Notes: generated by a model not told the origin, from the sequence alone. 45,474 nucleotides of DNA from Ruminococcus sp. CAG:488 (GCA_000434055.1 HF999648.1:36102-81575); one strand, 5' to 3'. Counted from the first letter of the stretch, positions 1 through 9,400 are shown. Made by a program: numbers and translations.

Positions 1-2
1 GA

Positions 3-1598
3 GCAAAGGGCATCAACGAGATCTGTGCTGTATTTTCGGGAATATATGTCATGACTTTCGGAATGTATGCCGTTGTCGAAGGCACACTCGGAATAGAAAG
101 AGGAAACATGCTCACCTTCCTCTACTCGCTCGGCTTCTTTATTGTGCCGTATTTCGTTTTCAAAATGATCTTCGCTCATAAGCGTAAGCTGATATTGAAA
201 TCCATGCTCAAAAGAATACCGTGCTATATCGCAGCAATAGCGATAGTTACCACGGTTTTCTACTCCGGACTTTTGGGCTATGCTTCAAGAATACCCGACG
301 CCGAGGACATTGATTCAATCGAGTTTTCTTCTACAATCTCCAACCCTTACAGCAGCGTTAACGATAACGATGCCCTCCATCGCCGTCCGATTTACGGATA
401 CGCGGTAATGAAAACCTACTCGGGCTACACAAGCACCGGCGGCTTTGATCGGTTCTTTTACGGCGAAGGTTATCAGGATATATATTATCCCAAATACTCC
501 GTTGACGATGAGAGCATGATTCACAGGCTTATTGAAATTCACAGGTGCTTTGTTCAAAAGGGACATATCAAGAGCACGGCTTCGGACACCTGCGCAATGA
601 ACTTCCAGATAGTTTATACTCTCAAAAACGGCAAAACAATCAAGCGTTACTACAGCGTAACAACGGAAGAAAACGCAAAGAGAATCATGGGACTTAGCGA
701 TACAATTGTCGCCAAGAGCGGAATTGAAGAATATTTTGAAACCAATCCCGACGATTATGCAAGCGATAACTATTTCAGCAAAGTATCTGCCGAATTGAAT
801 CCCGGAAACTATTTCTATCTCTATTCAAAGTATCTTAAAGACAGTTACCGCTGCGGCATGATAACCGATGAGCTGAAAAAAGCCGTTTTGAAAGATCTCG
901 AAAACCAGACGGCGAACGATATTTTCTTCCACAAGCCGGAGGATGAGCTGGGCGTTATAAGCTTCGGAATCGGTGATAATTTCATAGACGATATGCCCGA
1001 AAACTATTACTACAACGAATATGGGGATCTCATTGACAGATATACATGCGAAATTGTAAATGATAACACTCTGCAAACAGAACAGGCGAAGGAATCAATG
1101 AAGCTTACCGACCTGACGATTGGCGCAATGGACAACACATCTAAATCATTCGTTATAACAAAGACCATGACGAACACGATAAAGTATCTCACCGACAACG
1201 GATACATGAAGTGTCTTGAGTCAAAAATCACGGCAAGTGACGTCAAAAGCATGAAGCTTTGCACAAAATCTGAGTCCATCAACAAAACAAATGCCGATAT
1301 GCTGCCGCTTTTCTCGGGCGGATATAACAGCGTTGCCGATATAAAGAGCTTTGATTCCAACATGGATTTAGACATGGATTTATTTTACGCCAATTATCCC
1401 CAATCGAATTCCCATTATATCGAGCATAATGTTCCCAACGAGATAACAAGCAAATCAACCATCCAAAAGGTTCTTGACAACTGCTTCCTTTACGGCTACT
1501 GCGGCAACAATTACCGAATTGCCGAAATAACCTTCAACGACGGCTCAATCGCAACCTATTGCATTACCGGCGAGGTTTACGAAAAGCTGATGAAGTAA
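3..1598 (+). CDS. ABC-2 permease-like membrane protein with DUF6449-like domain (5' partial)
   Basis: The reading frame is open from the first complete codon at base 3 and has no start inside the window, so only the C-terminal part of the protein is seen. The first ~100 visible residues hold about three hydrophobic segments separated by short basic loops. After them comes a ~420-residue soluble region rich in Tyr, Asn and Asp. A stretch of the form IVYTLKNGKTIKRYY, about 205 residues in, resembles DUF6449, a domain I know at the C-terminus of clostridial ABC transporter permeases. Family membership is therefore an inference from layout and one motif. The natural partner would be an ATPase gene just upstream of the window. 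The ATG at 51 is internal, since the hydrophobic frame continues upstream of it. Transport substrate is unknown. Confidence 0.6.
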   Translation, partial: AKGINEICAVFSGIYVMTFGMYAVVEGTLGIERGNMLTFLYSLGFFIVPYFVFKMIFAHKRKLILKSMLKRIPCYIAAIAIVTTVFYSGLLGYASRIPDAEDIDSIEFSSTISNPYSSVNDNDALHRRPIYGYAVMKTYSGYTSTGGFDRFFYGEGYQDIYYPKYSVDDESMIHRLIEIHRCFVQKGHIKSTASDTCAMNFQIVYTLKNGKTIKRYYSVTTEENAKRIMGLSDTIVAKSGIEEYFETNPDDYASDNYFSKVSAELNPGNYFYLYSKYLKDSYRCGMITDELKKAVLKDLENQTANDIFFHKPEDELGVISFGIGDNFIDDMPENYYYNEYGDLIDRYTCEIVNDNTLQTEQAKESMKLTDLTIGAMDNTSKSFVITKTMTNTIKYLTDNGYMKCLESKITASDVKSMKLCTKSESINKTNADMLPLFSGGYNSVADIKSFDSNMDLDMDLFYANYPQSNSHYIEHNVPNEITSKSTIQKVLDNCFLYGYCGNNYRIAEITFNDGSIATYCITGEVYEKLMK

Positions 1599-1667
1599 CC
1601 GTCTCGGTACAGGAACAATCTCACCTCCCCTGCCGGGAATAAAAAAGCAGATTGAAGAAAAATCCAA

Positions 1668-1743
1668 GGGTCAATGCGTTCCGCACCCTACGACGAGGTT
1701 CAATAAGGGCACATTTCGTAGGTGTCGATGACCGCATCGACCC
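1668..1743. repeat. Imperfect intergenic inverted repeat (REP/MITE-like)
   Basis: The left arm 1668-1692 and the right arm 1717-1743 pair over about 25 bases with a few mismatches: GGGTC-ATGCG..CCTACG against CGTAGG..CGCAT-GACCC. A 24-base spacer separates them. The flanks (ACCTCCCCTGCCGGG at 1623-1637, and GGCTCCCTTTTAGCC near 1764-1778) look like degenerate pieces of palindromic intergenic repeats that I associate with gut Clostridia genomes. It fills most of the 260-base gap 1599-1858. I see no convincing promoter or terminator in the gap. Confidence 0.5.
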
Positions 1744-1858
1744 AAGATTAGAAGAATCTCTATAGGCTCCCTTTTAGCCTCCACCGAAAAAGGCAGGCAA
1801 ATGACATCTTCAAACACAAAATTAAAAGAGTTTAACCAATCATTATTAAGGTGATAAA

Positions 1859-2533
1859 ATGAAGTTCAAAATCAAGAAAAAGCAAAGAAATATTATCATT
1901 GCCGCTGTTATTTTAACGGCTGTCATCATTGCTGTTTGCGTACGAAGCGGAGTTTTTAAGCCCAAATACACCTACTCCGGTGACCCGTACGTTTGCCTTG
2001 ACGCAGGACACGGTGCCTATGACGTAGGCGCAGCAAACGGCGACCGCTACGAAAAAGACGATGACCTCAAGCTGACGCTGAAAATTAAAGAGAAGCTTGA
2101 AGCAATGGGCATAAAGGTTTATCTCACCCGTGACGATGACTCGGACGTTACGCTTGACGAACGCTGCAAATCGGCAAATAAAAAGCACTGCACGCTCTTT
2201 GTCAGCATTCACAGAAATTCCGCCGAGGACAAAAAGGCTAACGGAATCGAAGCGTGGGTTTCAAGAAATCCCAAAGGTGACGAATACACGCTCGCCGAAA
2301 ATCTTGTCAGTAATATCTGCAACTTGACAGGCCAACAGAATCGCGGAATAAAAAAAGGCTTTCGTGACAACTCTTTCGGCGATTACTATATAAATTCCGA
2401 CACCGATATGCCATCGCTTCTTCTTGAAGTCGGCTTCATCACCAACGATAACGACAACAAAATCTTCGACGAAAAGCTCGACGAAGCCGCCGAAGTAATA
2501 GCAAAGACCATTTACGACCACATTCAAAAATAA
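1859..2533 (+). CDS. N-acetylmuramoyl-L-alanine amidase (Amidase_3), membrane-anchored or secreted
   Basis: This 224-residue protein should cleave the amide bond between N-acetylmuramic acid and L-alanine in peptidoglycan. Residues ~11-28 form one hydrophobic segment after a strongly basic N-terminus, so it is a signal anchor or signal peptide placing the enzyme outside the membrane. The Amidase_3 fold spans ~43-222. All four expected zinc/catalytic positions are visible: His51 in LDAGHG, Glu65 in YEKDDDL, His118 in VSIHRN and Glu190 in LLLEVGFITN. There is no SH3 or other wall-binding domain, so this is a minimal single-domain amidase. The start ATG follows an AAGGTG ribosome site. It is followed immediately by an intrinsic terminator, so it appears to be monocistronic. 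Confidence 0.9.
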   Translation: MKFKIKKKQRNIIIAAVILTAVIIAVCVRSGVFKPKYTYSGDPYVCLDAGHGAYDVGAANGDRYEKDDDLKLTLKIKEKLEAMGIKVYLTRDDDSDVTLDERCKSANKKHCTLFVSIHRNSAEDKKANGIEAWVSRNPKGDEYTLAENLVSNICNLTGQQNRGIKKGFRDNSFGDYYINSDTDMPSLLLEVGFITNDNDNKIFDEKLDEAAEVIAKTIYDHIQK

Positions 2534-2538
2534 TTTTG

Positions 2539-2580
2539 GACCGTTTCATTTTTGTAAAAAATTGAAGCGGTCATTTTGTT
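2539..2580 (+). terminator. Intrinsic terminator of the amidase gene
   Basis: A stem GACCGTTTCA (2539-2548) pairs with TTGAAGCGGTC (2562-2572). Inner T and A runs close the loop, and a T-rich tail follows. It begins six bases after the amidase stop codon. Confidence 0.85.
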
Positions 2581-2588
2581 TCTTTATG

Positions 2589-2616
2589 TTGCATTTTTCG
2601 ACGTTTGTGATATAAT
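2589..2616 (+). promoter_or_regulatory. Sigma-A promoter of the HAD phosphatase gene
   Basis: TTGCAT (2589-2594), a 16-base spacer and a perfect TATAAT (2611-2616) lie just upstream of the ribosome binding site GGTGAT. The start of transcription would be near 2623. Confidence 0.7.
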
Positions 2617-2634
2617 ATCAAATCGGTGATAATT

Positions 2635-3282
2635 ATGAAATACAACACATATATTTTTGACCTTGACGGAACGCTTCTTGACACATTGCAGGACTTGGCA
2701 AATGCCGTGAACTATGCGATGCGTCAAATGAATTATCCCGAAAGAACAATTGACGAGGTTCGCCGATTCATCGGCAACGGAATAAGACTGCTGATAAAGC
2801 GCGCCTCTCCGCAGGACATTTCCTCGGAGGATTACGACAAAACGCTTGCGATTTTCACGGCGTATTATCTCGACCATATCGCAGACTTCACAAAACCGTA
2901 TGACGGCATTGTTGACGTTATAAAGACGCTCAAGCAGAACGGCTGCAAGGTTGCCGTTGTGTCGAACAAAGCCGATGAGGCGGCAAAAAAGGTGGTTGAA
3001 GATTTCTTCGGCAACATCTTCGACCTTGTTGTCGGCAAGATGGATCGCTTTCCGTCAAAGCCTGCGCCCGATTCGGTGCTTTACGTCATTGAAACGCTCG
3101 GCGCAGACAAGGCAAAATGCGTTTACTCGGGTGATTCCGAGGTTGACGTTCAGACCGCACACAATGCAGGTCTCCCCTGTGTCGGCGTAACATGGGGCAA
3201 CCGTGACGTTTCCGAGCTGATCACGGCGGGAGCGGAATATATTGCCGAAAAGCCGTATGAAATTATCGAAAAGACAAAATAG
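2635..3282 (+). CDS. HAD-superfamily phosphatase, phosphoglycolate phosphatase-like
   Basis: A 215-residue cytosolic HAD hydrolase with an inserted alpha-helical (C1) cap, the Gph/PGMB type. Motif I is FDLDGTLLDT with nucleophile Asp9 and acid/base Asp11. Motif II is VVSNK (Ser110). Motif III is Lys142 in FPSKPAPD, the KPxP form of phosphoglycolate phosphatase-like enzymes. Motif IV is YSGDSEVD (Asp167, Asp171). Cap residues run ~17-85. The family usually dephosphorylates 2-phosphoglycolate or another small phosphoester, but the true substrate cannot be read from sequence. I chose ATG 2635 over the in-frame GTG 2626 because the GTG lies inside the GGTGAT ribosome binding site, which is correctly spaced for 2635. 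The gene has its own promoter and shares a convergent terminator with the dockerin genes. Confidence 0.88.
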   Translation: MKYNTYIFDLDGTLLDTLQDLANAVNYAMRQMNYPERTIDEVRRFIGNGIRLLIKRASPQDISSEDYDKTLAIFTAYYLDHIADFTKPYDGIVDVIKTLKQNGCKVAVVSNKADEAAKKVVEDFFGNIFDLVVGKMDRFPSKPAPDSVLYVIETLGADKAKCVYSGDSEVDVQTAHNAGLPCVGVTWGNRDVSELITAGAEYIAEKPYEIIEKTK

Positions 3283-3285
3283 AAA

Positions 3286-3325
3286 GAAGCTGATGCAGAT
3301 TCGACCCCGCATCAGCTTCCATTAT
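3286..3325. terminator. Bidirectional terminator between convergent genes
   Basis: GAAGCTGATGC (3286-3296) pairs perfectly with GCATCAGCTTC (3309-3319) around a 12-base loop. T-rich tracts follow on both strands, so it can end the HAD phosphatase transcript and the leftward dockerin operon. Confidence 0.8.
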
Positions 3326-3329
3326 TTAT

Positions 3330-4175
3330 TCAGAAAGTAAATATTCCGTAGTATGACGTTTCGCCCTTTTCGGTTATCTTGTTAACCTTACCGTTTTTCT
3401 GCTTCATAGTGAACTCGGAACTGTACGGCGTTTTGACATTCAGCTCCTTCACCCTGCCGTTTGTGTCCGTTACAGCCTCAATAACCGTACCGCTGTAGGT
3501 TACGCTGCCCGAGGTATAGTCCTTTATGAACGTTCCGTCATAACCAAACTCAAACGGGAAGCCGCCGGCGGCATTGTAAACCGAATCCTTTTTTACGTCA
3601 ACCTTTTCGGATTTGATAACCAATCTGATTTTGAGACCGTTGCTCATCTTGGCAATCGTTGCCGAGCTGAGCATATTTTCCGTGATCTTTGTATCCGGTC
3701 CGTACGTATAGGCAGGCAAATTGTTTTCATCAACACCGTTCACAAAATTCCCCGTAAAAGTGTTTTTGTTCGGCTCCATTTTTTCCGACTTTCCGTTAAA
3801 AGTATAAACTCCCTCGTCGGATAATGTTACCGTTGCCTTTTTGACCTGAGAATATGTCTTTTTCAGGGCGTCGTTATAATACTTGACAATTTCGCCCTTA
3901 ACCGTCGGGATATTTTCTGCCTGCTCGAGACCGACAGTTATTCTCAATATTTTAAGCGCATCGGATGAATTGATTTTCCCGTCACCGTTTGCATCGGCAT
4001 TGGCTTTGTTGAAGCTTTTAACATTCATTCCGACGCTGTATTGAAGCACACAAAGCGCATCGGCGGAATTGATTTTTCCGTCGTCATTTGCATCTCCGAG
4101 CAAAGCCGCCGACGAACCGACGGTCAGCGCCGCCGCAAATGCAAGTGCCGTAAGAATTGAAATAAATTTTTTCAT
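3330..4175 (-). CDS. Secreted type I dockerin-domain protein
   Basis: A 281-residue exported protein. Residues 1-23 are a signal peptide with likely cleavage after SSA. A dockerin type I domain follows directly: the first calcium loop has Asp28, Asn30, Asp32, Asn36 and Asp39 (GDANDDGKINSAD), the second Asp61, Asn63, Asp65, Asn69 and Asp72. Dockerins bind cohesin modules on scaffoldins or on the cell surface, so the protein is probably displayed or complex-bound. The C-terminal ~190 residues look beta-rich and I recognise no catalytic family. Having the dockerin at the N-terminus of a small non-enzymatic protein differs from classical cellulosomal enzymes. Its ribosome site AGGAGATGA overlaps the stop of the upstream dockerin gene, so the two are probably translationally coupled. 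Their signal-peptide DNA is identical. Confidence 0.8.
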   Translation of the reverse strand: MKKFISILTALAFAAALTVGSSAALLGDANDDGKINSADALCVLQYSVGMNVKSFNKANADANGDGKINSSDALKILRITVGLEQAENIPTVKGEIVKYYNDALKKTYSQVKKATVTLSDEGVYTFNGKSEKMEPNKNTFTGNFVNGVDENNLPAYTYGPDTKITENMLSSATIAKMSNGLKIRLVIKSEKVDVKKDSVYNAAGGFPFEFGYDGTFIKDYTSGSVTYSGTVIEAVTDTNGRVKELNVKTPYSSEFTMKQKNGKVNKITEKGETSYYGIFTF

Positions 4176-4180
4176 TCTAT
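4108..4180 (-). repeat. 73-bp perfect direct repeat, copy A (signal-peptide block)
   Basis: Bases 4108-4180 are identical to 4996-5068. The block covers the start codon, the first ~22 codons and a few bases upstream in both dockerin genes, including synonymous positions. Identity stops abruptly at the mature protein. Confidence 0.95.
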
Positions 4181-4181
4181 A

Positions 4182-5063
4182 TCATCTCCTCGTCGTTATA
4201 ATATCAAAATGATGTTGTCTGTAACCGATTTCAGCAATTTCACTTTTGTAGATGTCACCCTCATAATCGAACAGAATGCTATAATAGCTCTCATACGGAA
4301 CATAGACATCAAACGATTCAACATATCCGTCTTCGTTAATAAATGCCGTGACTTTTGTTCCTATGTACATAATTTGACCACCGTTATATTCAAAGTCGTC
4401 CGTTTCGTCATTGATATAATAGAACGGTACTCCTCCGCAATACTGAATTTCGGGAACTTCAGAAAGCCCGGCTTCTTCAAACCACAATTCCAGGTTTACT
4501 TCATATCCGTTTTTTATCTTTTTTATGGAAATTTGCTTAATCATTTCTTCCGTCAGCAACGAGTTAGGCGCAATATCTTCAGGAGCGTTGCCGTATTCAT
4601 CAAGTCCGTCCGTGAAGAAATAATTGTATGTATCAGGTCCGAAATTCATTCTCTGCCCTTCATCAGTCACGGGAATATCGACCCATAATCCATAATCATC
4701 TGTCACAGTTTCCTCTATTTCCGTTGTTTTTGCATATGTTTTATCAAGTGCACTGTTATAAAAAGACAATATCTCCTGTTTTTCGGACGGCAGCTCATAT
4801 GTTTTTTCCAAGCCGACCGTTATTCTCAATGCCGACAAAGCATCTGCCGAATTGATTGCACCGTCGCCGTTTATGTCCGCTGCGGCACGATCAAAATTCC
4901 CGCCGACATCCAAGCCGACTATATATCTCAGAATTGAAAGAGCGTCCGTTGAATTAACTTTTCCATCCCGATTTACATCGCCGAGAAATAACATTGCCGA
5001 CGAACCGACGGTCAGCGCCGCCGCAAATGCAAGTGCCGTAAGAATTGAAATAAATTTTTTCAT
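4182..5063 (-). CDS. Secreted type I dockerin-domain protein (paralogue)
   Basis: A 293-residue paralogue placed first in the leftward two-gene unit. Residues 1-23 repeat the same signal peptide. The dockerin repeats carry Asp29/Asn31/Asp33/Asn37/Asp40 and Asp63/Asn65/Asp67/Asn71/Asp74 as calcium-loop ligands. The C-terminal ~200 residues are acidic and rich in Tyr, Glu and Asp. They share with the neighbour an opening of the type EI..(F/Y)YN.AL.KTY, so the whole genes are duplicates whose C-terminal parts have diverged strongly. No enzyme motif is visible; a cohesin-bound binding or matrix role is possible but is only inference. The start follows an AAGGAG site. The stop TGA sits inside the ribosome binding site of the downstream gene. 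Confidence 0.8.
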   Translation of the reverse strand: MKKFISILTALAFAAALTVGSSAMLFLGDVNRDGKVNSTDALSILRYIVGLDVGGNFDRAAADINGDGAINSADALSALRITVGLEKTYELPSEKQEILSFYNSALDKTYAKTTEIEETVTDDYGLWVDIPVTDEGQRMNFGPDTYNYFFTDGLDEYGNAPEDIAPNSLLTEEMIKQISIKKIKNGYEVNLELWFEEAGLSEVPEIQYCGGVPFYYINDETDDFEYNGGQIMYIGTKVTAFINEDGYVESFDVYVPYESYYSILFDYEGDIYKSEIAEIGYRQHHFDIITTRR

Positions 5064-5068
5064 TCTAT
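4996..5068 (-). repeat. 73-bp perfect direct repeat, copy B (signal-peptide block)
   Basis: The second copy of the block at 4108-4180, offset by 888 bases. It has the same signal-peptide codons and the same few upstream bases. Confidence 0.95.
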
Positions 5069-5075
5069 CATCTCC

Positions 5076-5408
5076 TTAAGTAAATTGTTCGACCGTATCA
5101 CGAATTGTATCGAGAAACGCATCCTCACCCCATGTGTTGATTTTGAAAAAGACTGCCTGGCTTCCGCCCGAGCTTATTGCCGTGAGATGCACGTCTTCTC
5201 CGCACGCAAAAAGCGTGACGCTCAGGCTGACTCTGTTGCCGCCTATGTAGCTGTAACGCTCATAGACCTTTACAGAACAGGCACAATTCCCTTTTTCGCA
5301 GTATGACTCGTCCTCAACGGAAGCAGAAACGCTTTTGTTGACCGCCCTGTCAATGGCTTCACTGATTTCAAACAATGAACCGTGAAGGTCACACTCAAGC
5401 ATTGCCAT
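5076..5408 (-). CDS. DUF6054-family small protein
   Basis: A 110-residue soluble protein with no signal peptide or membrane segment. The segments VNKSVSASVED, SLSVTLFACGEDVHLTAISSG and a C-terminal (D/E)-A-F-LDTI match what I know of DUF6054, a clostridial family of unknown function. A longer frame exists upstream, but the ATG at 5408 has a well-placed AAGGAG site and the following residues fit the family N-terminus. The start lies inside the last 14 bases of the sugar isomerase-like gene, so the two are coupled. Cys37, Cys42 and Cys44 form a small CEKGNCAC cluster that could bind metal, but I know of no evidence for that. The downstream dockerin genes follow after only 12 bases and may be co-transcribed. 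Confidence 0.65.
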   Translation of the reverse strand: MAMLECDLHGSLFEISEAIDRAVNKSVSASVEDESYCEKGNCACSVKVYERYSYIGGNRVSLSVTLFACGEDVHLTAISSGGSQAVFFKINTWGEDAFLDTIRDTVEQFT

Positions 5409-6285
5409 ATATTTTCTCCTTTTTACTCTCAATCTTCTTTATCAAGCTCCTGCCGATATCATGCAAAAGCTTATATGCTGCCGGGAAGACCTCTTCGGGG
5501 AAATTAACAAGAAAATCATCAGATTCAAATGTAAGATCGCCCTTATAGTCAATCTCGGCAAGAGCCTGAGTGATTTCCTCCCAGTCGAGATCAAAGAAAT
5601 ACGGCGGACAATGCCTGTCCTCAAGATAGTCATTGTCATGGACGTGCAGACAGCCGACATTCTCGTGACCGAGAGTTCTGAGCATTTCGGGAGCCGTCGT
5701 TCCGACAAGGCCTGCGTGTCCTATATCGACGCAAGCGGTAAAATATCTCGGATCAAGCATATCCATCATGGCTTTGAACTCCTCGCCGACGCTGCAAATA
5801 TTCGGAATAATACAATGTCTGCGGCGATCCCTGCCGAACATATTCTCACATGCGATTTTTATATTATATTCCTTGCAAAGCGGAATAAGATTATTGTAAA
5901 ACTCGGCATTAAGCTCAAGATTTCTCTTGCTGTCTTTGCCGTAATATGTCGGATGAATTACAATATTTTTCGCTCCGAGAGTACCTGCGATTTCTATTGA
6001 ACGCTTGATTTTTTCAAGAATTACCGTGTTGTATGTATCCTCCCCGACCTTAAAGCTCGGAAAAGGTGCATGAGCCTGATTAAAGTATTTACCGTAGCTT
6101 TCAACGATTTTCTTTACTTCGAACACATGCTCGAGATATGTGGGCTGATTAAGGATATTATCGTCTGCCTGCATACAGAACATTGAATAGTCCAATGCAT
6201 CAAAGCCTGCCTCGCATATCATGCGAACACATTTTTCGTCACCTAAGCGTTTTGAGCCCACTTCAGTCTGAGTTGATAATACCAT
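5395..6285 (-). CDS. Sugar phosphate isomerase/epimerase-like TIM barrel (AP endonuclease 2 family)
   Basis: A 296-residue cytosolic TIM-barrel protein of the xylose isomerase-like/AP endonuclease 2 superfamily. Likely metal-binding or catalytic residues sit at the expected strand ends: His72 (QAHAPF), His111 (VIHPT), Glu147 (ACENMFG), Asp187 and His190 (VDIGHAG), His214/His216 (LHVHDND) and Glu254 (TFESDD). Related enzymes interconvert ketoses or inositols using a divalent metal. The exact substrate is not readable; the beta-galactosidase just upstream suggests sugar catabolism. ATG 6285 was chosen because the AGGA site at 6296-6299 is 10 bases away, whereas the in-frame TTG at 6294 is nearly on top of it. 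The gap to the beta-galactosidase stop (6286-6403) holds no clear terminator, so an operon is likely. Confidence 0.8.
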   Translation of the reverse strand: MVLSTQTEVGSKRLGDEKCVRMICEAGFDALDYSMFCMQADDNILNQPTYLEHVFEVKKIVESYGKYFNQAHAPFPSFKVGEDTYNTVILEKIKRSIEIAGTLGAKNIVIHPTYYGKDSKRNLELNAEFYNNLIPLCKEYNIKIACENMFGRDRRRHCIIPNICSVGEEFKAMMDMLDPRYFTACVDIGHAGLVGTTAPEMLRTLGHENVGCLHVHDNDYLEDRHCPPYFFDLDWEEITQALAEIDYKGDLTFESDDFLVNFPEEVFPAAYKLLHDIGRSLIKKIESKKEKIYGNA

Positions 6286-6403
6286 TTTAATCAAGTCCTT
6301 TCGAGTAATAGTTGTTTAAAAAAGCGACGTTTATATCCGATGAAGCTCTACACCCTCATTCGGCTTCACCAACAGCTTTCCTACAGGCGCCTTTGTGTAA
6401 ATT

Positions 6404-9400
6404 TCACTTATCCGCCTTAATTCCTCTTATCGAGAATGCAAAAGAATAATTGCCGCTGTGCATCTTGTACGGCTCATGTAAACACGCCGTGCCGGGCATA
6501 TCGCCGCCGACGCCTCGTTGTTTTACATCGATGCAAAGCGAATAATATTCATCCTTGGTGAGCTCGTGATTATGCATTGCTTTCTCAATTTTTTCCTGAG
6601 AATAGCTGTGCATGGAGAACTCAAACGGGAAATCCGAGCTGACGGAGAAGCCGTTGCCGCTGTCATCCGTAATTTCAAGCGAACGCACATCGGTTCGGTT
6701 GCCGTTTTCCTGCGGTCTCATATAATAATGGAAGAGTTCATCGGCCTTCTTATTGAATTCAGAAATGCGCTGTCCCGTTTTTCTGTCACAATACGACTCC
6801 TCGGGACCTCTTCCGTACCACTTGACATTGCAAAAATCCTTGTTTATTCCGAGTCTTACACCCGAACGCAGCATCGGAAGTAAGGGACTGTTCATATTTT
6901 GTCCGATGCTTACACTTCCGTCGCTGTTGACGATTATATCAGTCTCAACATGACCTGCAAACGGTGCAAACCAATGAATATTTACTATACATGATCCGCT
7001 GAACGGGAAGATAACAAAGCTCTTTATGCTGACGCTTCGGCTTGTTATATCCCAAAGGTAGAGCGGATTGAGACGTTTGAACATCGGTGCAAAATTAAAA
7101 TAGTTTGTGTCGTTATCAGTCAACGGGCGGAAGAAATTCGGCTTAAATGAAAGCGAATTGTCAAGAATGTTTCCGCTGCCGAAGTCGATTCCGTAAAGCT
7201 TTTTATTTTTAAAGGTAACGGTTGTGCCGCTTGCAATTATCTTGTGGACGTTGCCCTTTGAAAGAACCTTGACCATGCCCTCTCTCGGCTCGGGCTTCGC
7301 CTTTTCGTTGCTGAGAGTGAACTGGTTAAAGCTGATTTCATCACCGGCCTTGTGCCACTCGTTTTCGTTCTTGTATCTGAATGAAAGCGTAAGAATATAT
7401 TCACCTGTTTCAAACTCGGCAGAATACGGGATTGAGAGCGTCTTTACCGTCTGCGGAGCAATTCCGTCGAGTGAGATTCTGCCGCTTTCAAGCTCCTTGC
7501 CGTTCTTTGCAACGGACCATTCGAGATAGCAATAATCAAGCGGAATAAAATAATTCTTATTCTTTATCTTAACTCTTTTTCTTTCAACGTCGATATCCTC
7601 GGCGCAGACATTGGAATAGACCTGCTTGACCTCATAATATGCCGGGTGCGGCGTGCGGTCGGCGGCAATTATTCCGTTGGCGCAGAAATAGAAGCTTGAC
7701 CAGCCTTCCTTAAAGTCGCCGCCGTATAGCCACTTGCCGTCCTTGTGTATCGCCTGATCGACGAAATCCCATATAAATCCGCCCGTCATGTGGTCATACT
7801 TTTCAAAATCGTCAACATATTCCTTGAAATTGCCGAGGCTGTTCTCCATTGAGTGAGCGTACTCACAATAAATCACCGGATGATCCTCAAATGCCGATTC
7901 CGGTACGTCCTTGTTGTCGGCGGCAAGGGCATTGGCTATGTTGTCAAACAGTGTCGCCGTGATTGCTTCCCGATGAACGAGCTTGTCAACAACATTTTCC
8001 ATCGGGTACATTCGGCTGATAAAATCAGACTTTGTGAGGTCAAAATCGCCCTCATAGTGTATCGGATAAAGGTCACAAAGCTTCAAAATTGCCTTTTTCA
8101 TCTCGGCAAAATTCGATCCGTCTCCCGCTTCGTTGCCGAGCGACCAGAAGCAGATACAGGCGTGGCTTCTGTCACGCAAAACCATCATCTCTGCCCTGTC
8201 AATTACTGCCGAGGTCCAAAGCGGATTGTCGCCGGGTACATTCTTTCTGCGTACACCGTGACTTTCAACGTCGCACTCGTCCATTACATAAAAGCCAAGC
8301 TCGTCACAGAGCTCATAGAAGAACGGATCGTCCGGATAATGACTGGTTCTTATGGCATTGATGTTGGCCTGTTTCATTAGGTAAAGATCCTGATAATATC
8401 TCTCCCTTGGCACAGCCCAGCCGTAATCGGGGTCATAGTCGTGACGGTTTACGCCCTTGATTATAACCTTTTGTCCGTTAATATAGTAAACATTTCCTTT
8501 TATTTCAACACGCTTGAAGCCTATTCTTATCTCTTTTTTGACCAAGCAGTATGTGCCCTCATAGAGCTTGACGGTCAAAGTATAAAGCTCGGGTGTTTCC
8601 GCGCTCCATTTGCGGCATTTTTCGACAATGCGGTTTATTTCAAGCTTGCCGCTTACCTTGCCCCTGAAAATTTCCTTTTTGTCAAGGTCAACACGGCATG
8701 TAACTTCCCTATCCGTGCTGAATTTAAGTTTCAGGTCAAGTATGCCGTCAATGTAGCTGTCATCAAGTGTTGTTCTTGCATAGATATCCTCAACCGTGGT
8801 TTCGGGCTCGGCAACAAGGTAGACCTCACGGTATATTCCGGAGAACTGCCACATATCCTGGTTTTCAAGATAGGTTGCGTCACTGAAGCGCATAAGCTTT
8901 GCGGCAAGAGTGTTTTCGCCCTCATGGAGCACATCGGTTATATCAAACTCGGCCGGGGTCATTGAGCCCTGCGAATAACCGACATATTCGCCGTTGATAT
9001 AGACATAAAGCGCAGACTTTGCCGCGCCGAAATGCAGAATGATCCTCCTGCCGTCAAAGCCTTCGGGCAGAGTGAAGCTGCGGCGATAGAAACCTATCTC
9101 GTTCTTTTCGTGGCTTATTTTCGGAATCTGCGATTCGGCAGTCGATACTTGCGGCGGCATTGACGAGCAGAGATAAATCGGCTTGCCGTAGCCTTGCATC
9201 TGCCAGACCGACGGAACATTTACCGTATCCCAGCCGCTGTCATCAAAATCCGGACAGAAAAAATCCTGCGGCTGATTTTCTACCCCCATCTGCCACATAA
9301 ATTTCCATTTTCCGTTCAGCGAAAGCTTGTATTTTGACTTGCCGTATTCAACCCTGTCTCTTGCGTCATACGGTAAAGCGAGGTTATGCCCGTCTTTTTT

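Noticed and set aside
7853..8965. Long plus-strand open frames opposite the beta-galactosidase gene
   Set aside because: They lie antisense to a clear GH2 enzyme, lack ribosome sites and family motifs, and arise from codon bias of the real gene.
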